Of a stretch of 64,000 nt of DNA, positions 54,739 through 63,725 are shown one piece after another. Position numbers and translations under genes: made by a program. The notes below the pieces were generated by a model. The model worked only from the letters and a program-made list of their open reading frames with translations, was not told the origin of the DNA and made no database searches. The first letter of the stretch is position 1; each line of letters opens with the position of its first letter. The DNA is from Pantoea sp. Ap-967 (GTDB lineage Bacteria > Pseudomonadota > Gammaproteobacteria > Pseudomonadales > Pseudomonadaceae), in the NCBI RefSeq assembly GCF_011752565.1, contig NZ_VWXK01000002.1, positions 62,001 through 126,000 of the forward strand, read 5' to 3'.

Positions 54739-54850
54739 GCGAGGGTCCTCGGCATTGGGTGGAATATGCCGGGCACCTTACCGGGCGGCGCCTGGCGAGT
54801 GAATCCGGCCCTGCTGCAACGGGGCTTTGCGCCAGGCGCAACGGCCGCGC

Positions 54851-55750
54851 TCAGGGTGCCAGCAAGCCTTCGCAAAAGGCGATGAAGGCGCTGACCCGGC
54901 GCGAGCCGCGATGGTTGGGCAAATACAGGGCGTTGATGCTGTCATTGGCCGCCCCGGGGCTGGCCTGCCAGTCGGGCAGCAGCCGCTGCAGGCGCCCGGC
55001 AGCCACATCCTCGCGCACCAGCCAGTCGGCCAGCAGGGCGATGCCGCTACCGGCGAGGGTGGCCTCGCGCAGCAGGTCGGCGTTGGCGCTGCGCAGGGGG
55101 CCCGTCACCTCCAGTTCCAACTGGGTTTCGCCGCGGCGCAAGCGCCAGGCCTTGGCTTTTTGCCCGTAACGAAAGCGCAGGCAGGCGTGGTCGCTCAGTT
55201 GCTCGGGGTGCTGCACGCTTTCGCGCCCGGCCAGGTAGGCCGGGCTTGCCACCAGCCAACGCTGGAAACGCCCCAGTGGCCGGCACACCAGTTCCTCGTT
55301 TGGCGAGGGGTCGCCAAGGCGAATCGACAGGTCGTAACGGCCGTCGAGCAGGTCGTCGAGGCGGTCGCTCATGTCGATGTCCAACTCCAAGGCCGGGTGG
55401 CGCGCCAGGAAGGCCCCCAGGTGCGGCGCGATGACCCGCCGGCCGAATTCCACCGGCATGCACAGGCGCAGCACGCCAACCGGCTCCTCGCCACGGTCGG
55501 CCACGCTGGCATCGGCCTCGTCGAGCGCTTCGAAGATTTCCCGCGTGCGGTCATAGTAGCGCGCCCCCGCTTCGGTCAGGCTGACCTGGCGCGTGGAGCG
55601 GTTGAGCAAGGTGGTACCCAACTCGGCCTCCAGCGCGTCGACCAGGCGGGTGACCGAAGACGTGGCGACCCCCAGCTTGCGCGCAGCGGCGGAAAAGCCC
55701 CGGGCATCGACGGTGGTGCTGAACATCTTCATCGCCAGGAACTTGTCCAT
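54851..55750 (-). CDS. LysR-family regulator (CrgA/PltR-like)
   Basis: 299 residues. MDKFLAMKMFSTTVDARGFS then AAARKLGVATSSVTRLVDAL form the recognition region; LGTTLLNRSTRQVSLTEAGA is the wing. The effector half has GVLRLCMPVEFGRRVIAPHL and RYDLSIRLGDPSPNEELVCR, the pattern of the large CrgA-like subgroup with short DNA-binding wing. I use ATG 55750 (GGTTCCC ahead); 18 extra upstream codons in frame lack a ribosome site. A cupin gene lies divergent at 55867, and an MFS gene follows downstream on the same strand. Confidence 0.9.
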   Translation of the reverse strand: MDKFLAMKMFSTTVDARGFSAAARKLGVATSSVTRLVDALEAELGTTLLNRSTRQVSLTEAGARYYDRTREIFEALDEADASVADRGEEPVGVLRLCMPVEFGRRVIAPHLGAFLARHPALELDIDMSDRLDDLLDGRYDLSIRLGDPSPNEELVCRPLGRFQRWLVASPAYLAGRESVQHPEQLSDHACLRFRYGQKAKAWRLRRGETQLELEVTGPLRSANADLLREATLAGSGIALLADWLVREDVAAGRLQRLLPDWQASPGAANDSINALYLPNHRGSRRVSAFIAFCEGLLAP

Positions 55751-55866
55751 GGGAACCCCGATCCGCAAAATCGGAACAGTCCTACAATCCACGGAGCCGG
55801 TCAAGAAGCGCGCCTTAGAGCGATCCGGGCCATAGTGGAAAGACCTCTCCTACAGCGAGCCCTGCA

Positions 55867-56220
55867 ATGACTGCCACCAACCTGCTCACCGCCCTGCCCC
55901 CCTGCGACCCCAACACCGGCGAATGGGTCGATGACCTGCTGCAACGGCCTGGCCTGCGCATCGAGCGCATCGTTTCCAGCGGCCAGGCCAGCCCGCCGGG
56001 CTTCTGGTACGACCAGGCCGAAAGTGAATGGATCACCTTGCTTAGCGGCAGCGCGGCATTGCGCCTGGAGCATGAGGACTTCACCCGCCTGCTGGCTCCG
56101 GGAGACTGCCTGGACATCCCGGCACACTGTCGGCATCGCGTGGAATGGACCGCGCCCGGCACCGCCACCATCTGGCTGGCCGTGTTCTACGGCGGTAGCA
56201 CGCCCTGGCCCGCGCTCTAA
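55867..56220 (+). CDS. Small cupin-domain protein
   Basis: 117 residues, one cupin barrel. FWYDQAESEWITLLSGSAAL is motif 1 in altered form, with Glu-Trp in place of the usual His pair, and PGDCLDIPAHCRHRVEWTAP is motif 2 with the conserved His. Proteins of this form are often called phosphoribosylaminoimidazole carboxylase-like or cupin_2, but no function is established. It is divergent from the LysR gene across 116 bases and could be its target. Confidence 0.82.
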   Translation: MTATNLLTALPPCDPNTGEWVDDLLQRPGLRIERIVSSGQASPPGFWYDQAESEWITLLSGSAALRLEHEDFTRLLAPGDCLDIPAHCRHRVEWTAPGTATIWLAVFYGGSTPWPAL

Positions 56221-56382
56221 GCCGGGGCCTTGCGCCACTGCGCGTTGGCCCACCTGATATTTCTGCCAGTTGTGGGCGATCGCCCGGCCTCACGATACTG
56301 GGCCTGCGCGTCACCAGGCCTGCGGTTCGACTGCATGACGTTGCCAATCAATCCATACCACGGATCGACCGAGGCCCTGATC

Positions 56383-57756
56383 ATGCGCTACACAGCCCTG
56401 CTCACACTGGTTCTTGCACTGGCGGGCTGCGATGCCCGCTTCCCTGAAACGGCCGGCATGGGCAGTGCCACGCCGGCACAGCCCGCGCAGCTGCTCATCA
56501 AACCGGTGCCAGGTGCCTCTCCCACACTGCCAGGCCAATTAGCAATCAAAGGGCCCGCGGCGGCCCGGGAACTGAAGGAATGGTACGACGCCACGCCTGC
56601 GCAATGTGGTGGCCCCGACAAGCCGGCGCACCTGTGCAGCGGCATCCTGCTGCGGGCCACCGACACCAACCCGGCCTTCCAACCCTGGGACCCCAGCCCA
56701 GGGGCCATCAAACTGGGCGGCGTGTCTTTTTCCTGGTTGCGGCGTGACCAGACCTTCAGCTCGACCTGGGAAGACTGGAATGGCTTCATCCTGTACCCGG
56801 GCCAAGCCATCCCAGAAGGCAAGATCAAAGACATCGCCGTGCTGTGCAGCTTTCCAACCAACGCGCTGACGTGGAATCGACCAACCCTGCAAGGCTGCGG
56901 GCCAATGGAAAATGTCGCGAACACCGACACCTGCCAGAACCTCGGTATCTTCGATGCCGCCACCTGGCTGGAAAAATACCGGCAAGGGCCCATCGAAAAC
57001 ATCTGCGGCTGGGACATTCGCCAAGGCGCGGGGCCTACGGCAAGCTGGTTCGATGCGTCACTGAAGGCGCATCAGGGCCGTAGTGCCTCTGCACGCATGG
57101 TCTTCAACGAGTTGATGTTGTCTACCTGGGAAACGGGCAAGGGCGCCACCTTGCCCCTGCATTCGTTCTTCTACCCTAGCCGCAGCGTCGAATCCCGGGC
57201 CAAGGCCAGAATCGACCAGGCGCGCTACTACCAGGCGTTCGGCCAGGTGCTGCCAATCATCCGCCTGGCACTGCCACGCACGCCGGACGCCACCACGGTA
57301 ATCAGCTTCCTGGAAGGTGACCAGGCGCTTGGCGCTGGCGTGGTGCGCTACAGAGCAAACTTCGAGGACATGCCCAAAGGGCCTGCAGCGGACGTGGTTT
57401 CCGGCGGGCTCGGGTTCAGCACCGCGCTGTCTACACAGGTAGAGATCAGCGACGCCAAGCAGGACACCCCGTACCTGTCTGGCAATTATTTGCAGGTGAA
57501 CCTTGCCGTCGACTTCCCCGTGGATGCAATCGAAGGCGCCGGGGGCAAACGCAAGGTGGCATTTTCCTGGGGGTGCGATGCCTCCTGCTCGGTAACTGAA
57601 TTGCACAGCGGCCGCACGACCCAACTGCTGGAAGACGAAGACACCGGGCCGCTGCGCTTCGGGCGGGTCGAACTGCAAATCCAACCACCTGAGGTCATCA
57701 GGCTTCAAGGGGGCTGGGGTGACCGCATCATCCTGGACAACCTCACCATAGAGTGA
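56383..57756 (+). CDS. Halovibrin HvnA-like lipoprotein with an extra C-terminal domain
   Basis: 457 residues. MRYTALLTLVLALAGC ends in a lipobox (Cys16), so it is probably lipid-anchored. Residues about 65-310 match the pattern I associate with Pseudomonas/Vibrio halovibrins: YDATPAQCGGPDKPAHLCSG, ILLRATDTNPAFQPWDPSP, GGVSFSWLRRDQTF, GFILYPGQAIPEGKIKDIAV and the Cys-rich NRPTLQGCGPMENV region, closing with LPLHSFFYP and VLPIIRLALP. Halovibrin of Vibrio fischeri was described as an NAD-glycohydrolase or ADP-ribosylation-related toxin. The last 140 residues (ATTVISFLEGDQALGAGVVR onward) form a separate beta-rich domain I do not recognise. Neighbouring genes give no context. Function is by similarity only. 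Confidence 0.65.
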   Translation: MRYTALLTLVLALAGCDARFPETAGMGSATPAQPAQLLIKPVPGASPTLPGQLAIKGPAAARELKEWYDATPAQCGGPDKPAHLCSGILLRATDTNPAFQPWDPSPGAIKLGGVSFSWLRRDQTFSSTWEDWNGFILYPGQAIPEGKIKDIAVLCSFPTNALTWNRPTLQGCGPMENVANTDTCQNLGIFDAATWLEKYRQGPIENICGWDIRQGAGPTASWFDASLKAHQGRSASARMVFNELMLSTWETGKGATLPLHSFFYPSRSVESRAKARIDQARYYQAFGQVLPIIRLALPRTPDATTVISFLEGDQALGAGVVRYRANFEDMPKGPAADVVSGGLGFSTALSTQVEISDAKQDTPYLSGNYLQVNLAVDFPVDAIEGAGGKRKVAFSWGCDASCSVTELHSGRTTQLLEDEDTGPLRFGRVELQIQPPEVIRLQGGWGDRIILDNLTIE

Positions 57757-57946
57757 ACCCACCTGCGAGGTGGTCGCAAAACGTCCGCCTCGCCACTTGC
57801 GGCTACGACCAAGGTCTAGCACCGCAAGAAAATCTCAAAGAAAGTTAAACACACCGTTTACTGCAATTTTCCCCGCGTGATCTAGACTTTTAGCCACTCC
57901 CTGGCAAGTTCAGCCCTGCGACAATCAGCCCCATAAATTTTTGTAC

Positions 57947-57969
57947 TAACTTGTTAATTAGCTTGCTAA
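57947..57969 (+). promoter_or_regulatory. Two adjoining TT-centred palindromes before gcd
   Basis: TAACTTGTTA (57947-57956) and TTAGCTTGCTAA (57958-57969) are palindromes around central TT, their centres 12 bases apart. They lie about 40 bases before the gcd start, where a TetR- or similar-type repressor would cover the promoter. The rest of 57757-58010 is AT-richer than the surroundings and holds the promoter; no other gene is seen. Confidence 0.45.
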
Positions 57970-58010
57970 GGGCTTAAACTGCGCCCATTCCACCTGCTGA
58001 GATCCCTGGC

Positions 58011-60428
58011 ATGAACGAAACACCGCGCACCTCGGGTGCCACAAAATTCATTCTGGTCGGCTTGGGCGTGATCATCGCCCTGCTTGGCCTCCTCCTGGCT
58101 GCTGGCGGCGTCAAGCTGGCCGGCCTGGGCGGTTCCTGGTACTTCCTGATCGGCGGCCTGGCCATGGCCATCGCCGGTATCCTCATTGCCCGGCGCAAGA
58201 CCGTGGGCGCGTGGGTGTATGCCGCGTTCCTGATCGGCACCGTGATCTGGGCACTGGTTGACGCTGGCCTGGTGTTCTGGCCGCTGTTCTCGCGCCTGTT
58301 CATGTTCGGCGCGATCGGCATGGTCGTGGCGCTGGTCTACCCGATGCTGGCCCGCGCCAACGGCGCCAGCGCCGGCCGTGGCGCCTACGGGCTGGCGGCA
58401 GTGATGGCCGTGGTGCTGGCGATTGCCGCCGGCAACATGTTCGTCGCCCACCCAAGCGTTGCCCCCACTGGCAAGGGCCCGGGCATGACCCCGGTCGAAG
58501 CCGGCAAGGAGCAAAAAGACTGGGCCCACTACGGCAACACCGAAGGTGGCAGCCGCTTCGCGGCGCTGGACCAGATCAACCGCGACAACGTCAACAAGCT
58601 CAAGGTGGCCTGGACCTACCACACCGGTGACGTCGCCATCAGCGACGGCAACGGTGCCGAAGACCAGATGACCCCGCTGCAGATCGGCAACAAGGTGTTC
58701 ATCTGCACCCCGCACAACAACATCATCGCGCTGGACGCCGACACCGGCAAAGAGCTGTGGAAGAACGCGATCAACGCCCAGTCCAAGGTCTGGCAGCGTT
58801 GCCGTGGCCTGGCCTATTTCGACGCCACCGCCGCCATCGCCCAGCCAACCCAGCCCAACAGCTCGCCGATCACCGGCGGTAGCGTGGCGGCTGGCGCCAA
58901 CTGCCAGCGTCGCCTGCTGACCAACACCATCGATGGCCGCCTGATTGCCGTCGACGCCGACAACGGCGAGTTCTGCCAGGGCTTTGGCAACAACGGCCAG
59001 GTCAACCTGATGGCCGGCCTGGGTGACGTGCCAGACTCCTACTACCAGCTGTCCTCGGCCCCGCTGATGGCCGGCACCACCGTGGTAGTTGGCGGCCGTG
59101 TCGCCGACAACGTCCAAACCGACATGCCTGGCGGCGTAATCCGTGGCTTCGACGTGATCACCGGTGAAATGCGCTGGGCCTTCGACCCGGGCAACCCAGA
59201 AGACCGCAAGGCGCCAGCCGACGGCAGCACCTACGTGCGCAGCACCCCGAACAGCTGGGCGCCGATGTCCTACGACCCAGCGATGAACACCGTGTTCCTG
59301 CCAATGGGCTCGTCCTCCACCGACATCTATGGTGTTGAACGCAACAAGCTGGACCACACCTACGGCGCGTCGGTACTGGCCCTGGACGCCAGCACCGGTA
59401 ACGAGAAGTGGGTCTACCAGACCGTGCACAACGACCTGTGGGACTTCGACCTGCCCATGCAGCCGAGCCTGATCGACTTCACCAAGGACGACGGCAAGAC
59501 CGTGCCTGCAGTCGTGATCGGCACCAAGGCCGGGCAGATCTATGTGCTCGACCGCGCCACCGGCAAGCCGCTGACCAAAGTTGAAGAAGTACCGGTCAAG
59601 CCAAGCAACATCCCGAACGAGCCGTACTCCCCAACCCAGCCGAAATCGGTGGGCATGCCGCAGATCGGCGCGCAAACCCTGACCGAGTCGGACATGTGGG
59701 GCGCTACCCCGTATGACCAGCTCCTGTGCCGCATCGACTTCAAGAAAATGCGCTACGACGGCCTGTACACCGCACCGGGCACCGACCTGTCGCTGAGCTT
59801 CCCAGGCTCGCTGGGCGGCATGAACTGGGGCAGCCTGTCCACCGACCCAGTACACGGTTTCATCTTCGCCAACGACATGCGCCTGGGCCTGTGGATCCAG
59901 ATGATCCCGTCGCAGAACAAGGGTGACGCCGCCTCCGGTGGCGAAGCGCTGAACACTGGCATGGGCGCCGTACCGCTCAAGGGCACCCCTTATGCCGTGA
60001 ACAAGAACCGCTTCCTGTCGGTGGCCGGCATTCCGTGCCAGGCTCCGCCATTCGGCACCCTGACCGCCATCGACATGAAAACCCGCCAGATCGCCTGGCA
60101 GGTGCCAGTCGGCACCGTGGAAGACACCGGCCCCCTGGGTATCCGCATGCACCTGCCGATCAAGATTGGCCTGCCAACCCTCGGCGGCACCCTGTCGACC
60201 CAGGGCGGCCTGATCTTCATCGCCGGCACCCAGGACTTCTACCTGCGCGCCTACGACAGCAGCAACGGTAGCGAAATCTGGAAAGCCCGCCTGCCCGTGG
60301 GCAGCCAGGGTGGCCCGATGACCTACGTATCGCCGAAAACCGGCAAGCAATACGTGGTCGTTACCGCTGGCGGTGCGCGCCAGTCGACTGACCGTGGCGA
60401 CTATGTGATTTCTTACGCGCTGCCGTAA
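58011..60428 (+). CDS. gcd: Membrane-bound PQQ-dependent glucose dehydrogenase
   Basis: 805 residues. Five membrane helices occupy about residues 14-150. The eight-bladed propeller follows from DWAHYGNTEGGSRFAALDQI, with tryptophan-docking repeats such as VAWTYHTGD, GEMRWAFDPG and NEKWVYQTVHNDLWDFDLPM; His473-Asn474-Asp475 in the last lies in the catalytic/PQQ region equivalent to Asp466 in the E. coli enzyme. It oxidises glucose to gluconate in the periplasm and feeds electrons to ubiquinone. The OprB porin gene follows. A quinate/shikimate dehydrogenase paralogue is possible but less likely from length and neighbours. Confidence 0.93.
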   Translation: MNETPRTSGATKFILVGLGVIIALLGLLLAAGGVKLAGLGGSWYFLIGGLAMAIAGILIARRKTVGAWVYAAFLIGTVIWALVDAGLVFWPLFSRLFMFGAIGMVVALVYPMLARANGASAGRGAYGLAAVMAVVLAIAAGNMFVAHPSVAPTGKGPGMTPVEAGKEQKDWAHYGNTEGGSRFAALDQINRDNVNKLKVAWTYHTGDVAISDGNGAEDQMTPLQIGNKVFICTPHNNIIALDADTGKELWKNAINAQSKVWQRCRGLAYFDATAAIAQPTQPNSSPITGGSVAAGANCQRRLLTNTIDGRLIAVDADNGEFCQGFGNNGQVNLMAGLGDVPDSYYQLSSAPLMAGTTVVVGGRVADNVQTDMPGGVIRGFDVITGEMRWAFDPGNPEDRKAPADGSTYVRSTPNSWAPMSYDPAMNTVFLPMGSSSTDIYGVERNKLDHTYGASVLALDASTGNEKWVYQTVHNDLWDFDLPMQPSLIDFTKDDGKTVPAVVIGTKAGQIYVLDRATGKPLTKVEEVPVKPSNIPNEPYSPTQPKSVGMPQIGAQTLTESDMWGATPYDQLLCRIDFKKMRYDGLYTAPGTDLSLSFPGSLGGMNWGSLSTDPVHGFIFANDMRLGLWIQMIPSQNKGDAASGGEALNTGMGAVPLKGTPYAVNKNRFLSVAGIPCQAPPFGTLTAIDMKTRQIAWQVPVGTVEDTGPLGIRMHLPIKIGLPTLGGTLSTQGGLIFIAGTQDFYLRAYDSSNGSEIWKARLPVGSQGGPMTYVSPKTGKQYVVVTAGGARQSTDRGDYVISYALP

Positions 60429-60445
60429 GACCGCGTCGCTTGTTT

Positions 60446-60508
60446 CGCGGGCAAGCCCGCTCCCACAGGATCAACAATGGCCCTTGTGGGAGCGGGCTTT
60501 CCCGCGAG
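60446..60508. repeat. Inverted REP pair between gcd and oprB
   Basis: CGCGGGCAAGCCCGCTCCCA begins at 60446 and its inverse, TGGGAGCGGGCTTTCCCGCG, ends at 60506. This is the classic P. putida REP class (GGGAGCGGGC). The pair may attenuate read-through from gcd into oprB. Confidence 0.88.
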
Positions 60509-60541
60509 TGGCCCACCCAAAAAACAATTCGAGACACAGCA

Positions 60542-61810
60542 ATGCCAACTGCTATCCGCATCACTCCAACCCTGCTGCTGGCCCTGGCCAGCACGTCTGC
60601 CCTGGCCGAAGGCGACCTGCTCAACCGCAGCACCATGACCGGTGACTGGGGCGGCCTGCGCAGCCAGCTCGAAGCCGACGGTGTCAAGTTCACCGGCGAC
60701 TACAGCGGCGAAACCGCCTACAACGCCCACGGCGGCCTGCACCGCTCGGCGCGCTATTCGCAAAACGTGAAACTGGGCGTGCAGTTCGACCTGTCGAAAC
60801 TGTACGGCCTGGACAACGGCGGCAAGGTTCAGCTCACCATCAATGACCGCCGCGGCAACAGCGCCTCGGCAGACCTGGTGGGCAACCGCCTGCCGATCCA
60901 GGAAAACTACGGTGGCCTGTACACCCGCCTCACCGAGCTGAGCTACGAGCGCACCCTGTTCACCCCCGCACTCAACGTCAAGCTCGGCTACATGGCCATG
61001 GGCAACGACCTCGGCGGCCTGGACAGCGGCATCCTGTGCAACTTCATGAACGCCGGTTTCTGCGGCCACCCGCTGAACATGTCCGGCGGCAGCGGCTGGA
61101 CCAACTACCCCAACGCCCACCTGGGCATGCGCGTGAAGTACGACCTGTCGCCGTCCTGGCAACTGCGCGTGGCAGCGTTCAACGTCGACCCGGAAAGCAA
61201 CGGCAACTCCAGCCGCGCCTGGCACCTGGGGCCCAAGCACACCACCGGCACCGTGGTGCCGGTCGAGCTGGTCTACAAGCTGCAGGGCGAGCTGCCGGGT
61301 GAATACAAGCTCGGCTACTACTACGACAGCTCCGACGTGAAGCGCATCGGTAGCGACAAGGAAGTGTCCGGCCGTGGCGGCCACTACCTGCTGGTCGACC
61401 AGGCCGTGTGGAATGACGCAGGTTCCCCAGGCCGTAGCCTGCACGCCTTCGGCCAATACTCGGCGTCGAGCGAGGCCGCCTCGCCGTTCACCAAGTGGTA
61501 TGGCGCAGGCGTGGTGCTGTACAAGCCGTTCGAAGGCCGCCCACGCGACACCCTGGCGCTGGGCTATGGCCGCGCCGTGCCGAACCCGCGCAGCCGCGAT
61601 GTGCTTGAAGATGCCGCGTTCAATGCCGGGCAGCAGTTCCCCAACATCGACAACGCCGAGCAGTTGATCGAACTGAGCTATGGCTACCAGGCCACGCCGT
61701 GGCTGAACCTGCGCCCGGATGTGCAATACATCATCGAGCCAGGGGCGTTCTCCGGGAAGGATATCGACAACGCGCTGGTGGTGGGCCTGCAGGTCAAGGC
61801 GACCTTCTAA
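60542..61810 (+). CDS. oprB: Carbohydrate-selective porin OprB
   Basis: 422 residues. MPTAIRITPTLLLALASTSA is a signal peptide cleaved after ALA. The mature part begins EGDLLNRSTMTGDWGGLRSQ, typical OprB, with alternating beta strands through to the terminal Phe (VGLQVKATF), the outer-membrane beta-barrel signature. It lets glucose enter the periplasm, where the gcd product uses it. GAGACACAGC precedes the ATG at 60542. Glucose uptake and direct oxidation are thus encoded side by side. A near-perfect palindrome closes the unit. Confidence 0.93.
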   Translation: MPTAIRITPTLLLALASTSALAEGDLLNRSTMTGDWGGLRSQLEADGVKFTGDYSGETAYNAHGGLHRSARYSQNVKLGVQFDLSKLYGLDNGGKVQLTINDRRGNSASADLVGNRLPIQENYGGLYTRLTELSYERTLFTPALNVKLGYMAMGNDLGGLDSGILCNFMNAGFCGHPLNMSGGSGWTNYPNAHLGMRVKYDLSPSWQLRVAAFNVDPESNGNSSRAWHLGPKHTTGTVVPVELVYKLQGELPGEYKLGYYYDSSDVKRIGSDKEVSGRGGHYLLVDQAVWNDAGSPGRSLHAFGQYSASSEAASPFTKWYGAGVVLYKPFEGRPRDTLALGYGRAVPNPRSRDVLEDAAFNAGQQFPNIDNAEQLIELSYGYQATPWLNLRPDVQYIIEPGAFSGKDIDNALVVGLQVKATF

Positions 61811-61835
61811 GCGGTTGGGGCCGCTTTGCGGCCCA

Positions 61836-61881
61836 TTCGCGGGGCAAGCCCGCTCCTGTAGGAGCGGGCTTGCCCCGCGAA
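61836..61881. repeat. 46-bp perfect palindrome (joined REP pair) between oprB and argE
   Basis: Two 22-base arms, reading TTCGCGGGGCAAGCCCGCTC and its reverse complement, are separated by only GT and match at every position. The two flanking genes converge on it, so it can act as a bidirectional terminator. It is the tightest REP pair in the window. Confidence 0.9.
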
Positions 61882-61894
61882 GCAGCCAACACGG

Positions 61895-63055
61895 TCACCC
61901 CCGCCTGAGGTACTCCACCAACCTCAGCAACATCGCATCACATCCCTGCAGCTGTTCGACGCTGACGAATTCATCGGGCTTGTGCCCCTGGTCCATACTC
62001 CCCGGCCCGCACACCACGGTTGGAATCCCTGCCTGGTCGAACAACCCGCCTTCGGTGCCGAATGCCACCGTACCGAACGCATCCGAGCCACTGAGCAACG
62101 CCACCAGCCGCGCCGCCTCACTGTCAGCCGGCGTCGCCAACCCCGGGTATGCACTCAACGGTTTCAAGTGAATCGCACTACCGGTATTGACCTTGCGCAT
62201 GCGCGGCAGCAGTTCGGCCTCGGCATAGGTTTGCAACTGGTCCGCCACCGCCTGCGCCTCGAACCCAGGCAGCGCCCGCACTTCGAAATCGAACACGCAC
62301 TCCTCGGGCACGATGTTCAGCGCCCTGCCCCCGTTGATCACGCCGGTCTGCACGGTGGAGAACGGCGGGTCGAAGCGTGCATCGTGGTGTTCAGGCTGCG
62401 CCAGTGCCTCACCGATGTCACCCAGTTTGCCAATCAGCTTGGCGGCATACTCGATGGCATTGACCCCATACGGCGCATACGCCGAGTGGCACGCCGCGCC
62501 GTGCACTTCGCAGCGCATCGCCAGCTTGCCCTTGTGGCCGAGCACCGGCTTGAGTTCAGTGGGCTCGCCGATCAGGCACAGGCGCGGTTTGTGCGGGCGC
62601 TGCGCCAGCGCGGCCAGCATCGAACGCACGCCCAGGCAGCCGACTTCCTCATCAAAGGAAAACGCCAGGTGCACCGGCAAGCGCAAAGGCTGCGCGAGAA
62701 ACGCCGGCACCGCCGCCAGCACCGAAGCGATGAAACCCTTCATGTCCGCCGTGCCGCGTCCATACAGGCGCCCGTCACGCTCGGTGAGGGCGAACGGTGG
62801 CAGCGTCCAGGCCTGGCCGTCCACCGGCACCACGTCGGTGTGCCCAGACAGCACCACCCCACCCACATCCTGCGGGCCGATGGTGGCGAACAGGTTGGCC
62901 TTGGTGCCCTCCGGGTTGTGGAACAGCTCGCAAGGCACGCCCAGGCCGGCCAGGTAATCGCGAATGAAGCCGATCAGTTCCAGGTTGGAGTCGCGGCTTG
63001 CCGTGGCAAAACCGATCAGCCGCTCCAGCAGCGCGCGGCTGCTGAACTCACTCAT
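61895..63055 (-). CDS. argE: Acetylornithine deacetylase-like M20 peptidase
   Basis: 386 residues. Metal and catalytic residues are visible: His72 and Asp74 in LSGHTDVVPVDGQ, Asp104 in GRGTADMKGFIA, Glu136-Glu137 in FSFDEEVGC and Glu in CLIGEPTELKPV. MSEFSSRALLERLIGFATAS is the usual opening. ArgE-type enzymes release acetate from N-acetylornithine; Pseudomonas usually makes ornithine by the ArgJ cycle, so a paralogue acting on another acyl-amino acid is quite possible. The start overlaps the DUF1028 gene by eight bases, which indicates co-translation. Confidence 0.85.
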   Translation of the reverse strand: MSEFSSRALLERLIGFATASRDSNLELIGFIRDYLAGLGVPCELFHNPEGTKANLFATIGPQDVGGVVLSGHTDVVPVDGQAWTLPPFALTERDGRLYGRGTADMKGFIASVLAAVPAFLAQPLRLPVHLAFSFDEEVGCLGVRSMLAALAQRPHKPRLCLIGEPTELKPVLGHKGKLAMRCEVHGAACHSAYAPYGVNAIEYAAKLIGKLGDIGEALAQPEHHDARFDPPFSTVQTGVINGGRALNIVPEECVFDFEVRALPGFEAQAVADQLQTYAEAELLPRMRKVNTGSAIHLKPLSAYPGLATPADSEAARLVALLSGSDAFGTVAFGTEGGLFDQAGIPTVVCGPGSMDQGHKPDEFVSVEQLQGCDAMLLRLVEYLRRG

Positions 63056-63725
63056 CGCCCGGCACCCCGTAGCTGGGTGCGGTGGTTGGGTCCAGGGCGC
63101 GGGTCACGTAATCCTGCATCTGCGGGCGATAGGCCTGCCATAGGCCATCGAGTACGCCGATCGGGTCTTCATCGGCCCAGTCCACCCGCAAGTCCACCAG
63201 CGGCCAGGTCAATTCGCCGGCGATCTTCAGCGCTGCCGAATGCACCGGCCCCGCTTCACCACCAGCCGCCATCGCCGCGTGCATCGCCGCCAACAGCCGA
63301 TCCGCCAGGTGGCCACCGGCCTGTTCGAACGCCTGCACCATCGCCTCGATCACTGCCTGCGACGACAGCAGGTTACCGGCCGCCGCGCATTGCTCGCCCG
63401 CCACCGCGTTGTGCACGCCCAAGGCTTCCTTACCGGTGAACAGGGCCACCTGGCCCTGGCTGTCGATCACCGTCACCTGGCGGTATTCGCTCCAACCATT
63501 GGCGCTGAGCACGCGGTCCAGCGCCGCAGCAGGCGGCAACTGCCCCTGCTCCAGGGCATCGAGAATCTGTGGGCCAAGCGCCGGCAGGGTGATGTTCTGG
63601 GTGGCCACCGCGCCAACACCCGCCCGCACCCACGGGCAGCGGGCGCCCACGGCAATGCTCGACGAGCTGATGGCGATGCCAACCTGGCCGGTTTCCTGGC
63701 AGCGCCCGATGATGGAGAAGGTCAT
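63048..63725 (-). CDS. DUF1028 family Ntn-hydrolase-like protein
   Basis: 225 residues. MTFSIIGRCQETGQVGIAIS, then SSSIAVGARCPWVRAGVGAV, is the diagnostic DUF1028 opening; NITLPALGPQILDALEQGQL, VIDSQGQVALFTGKEAL and SQAVIEAMVQAFEQAGGHLA follow the family in order. The fold is predicted to be Ntn-hydrolase-like, but no activity is established. It overlaps the argE-like gene by eight bases and is first in the leftward pair. ATG 63725 has GGAGCTTCACC ahead. The 275 bases to the right edge hold its promoter region; I see no further gene there. Confidence 0.9.
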   Translation of the reverse strand: MTFSIIGRCQETGQVGIAISSSSIAVGARCPWVRAGVGAVATQNITLPALGPQILDALEQGQLPPAAALDRVLSANGWSEYRQVTVIDSQGQVALFTGKEALGVHNAVAGEQCAAAGNLLSSQAVIEAMVQAFEQAGGHLADRLLAAMHAAMAAGGEAGPVHSAALKIAGELTWPLVDLRVDWADEDPIGVLDGLWQAYRPQMQDYVTRALDPTTAPSYGVPGDE

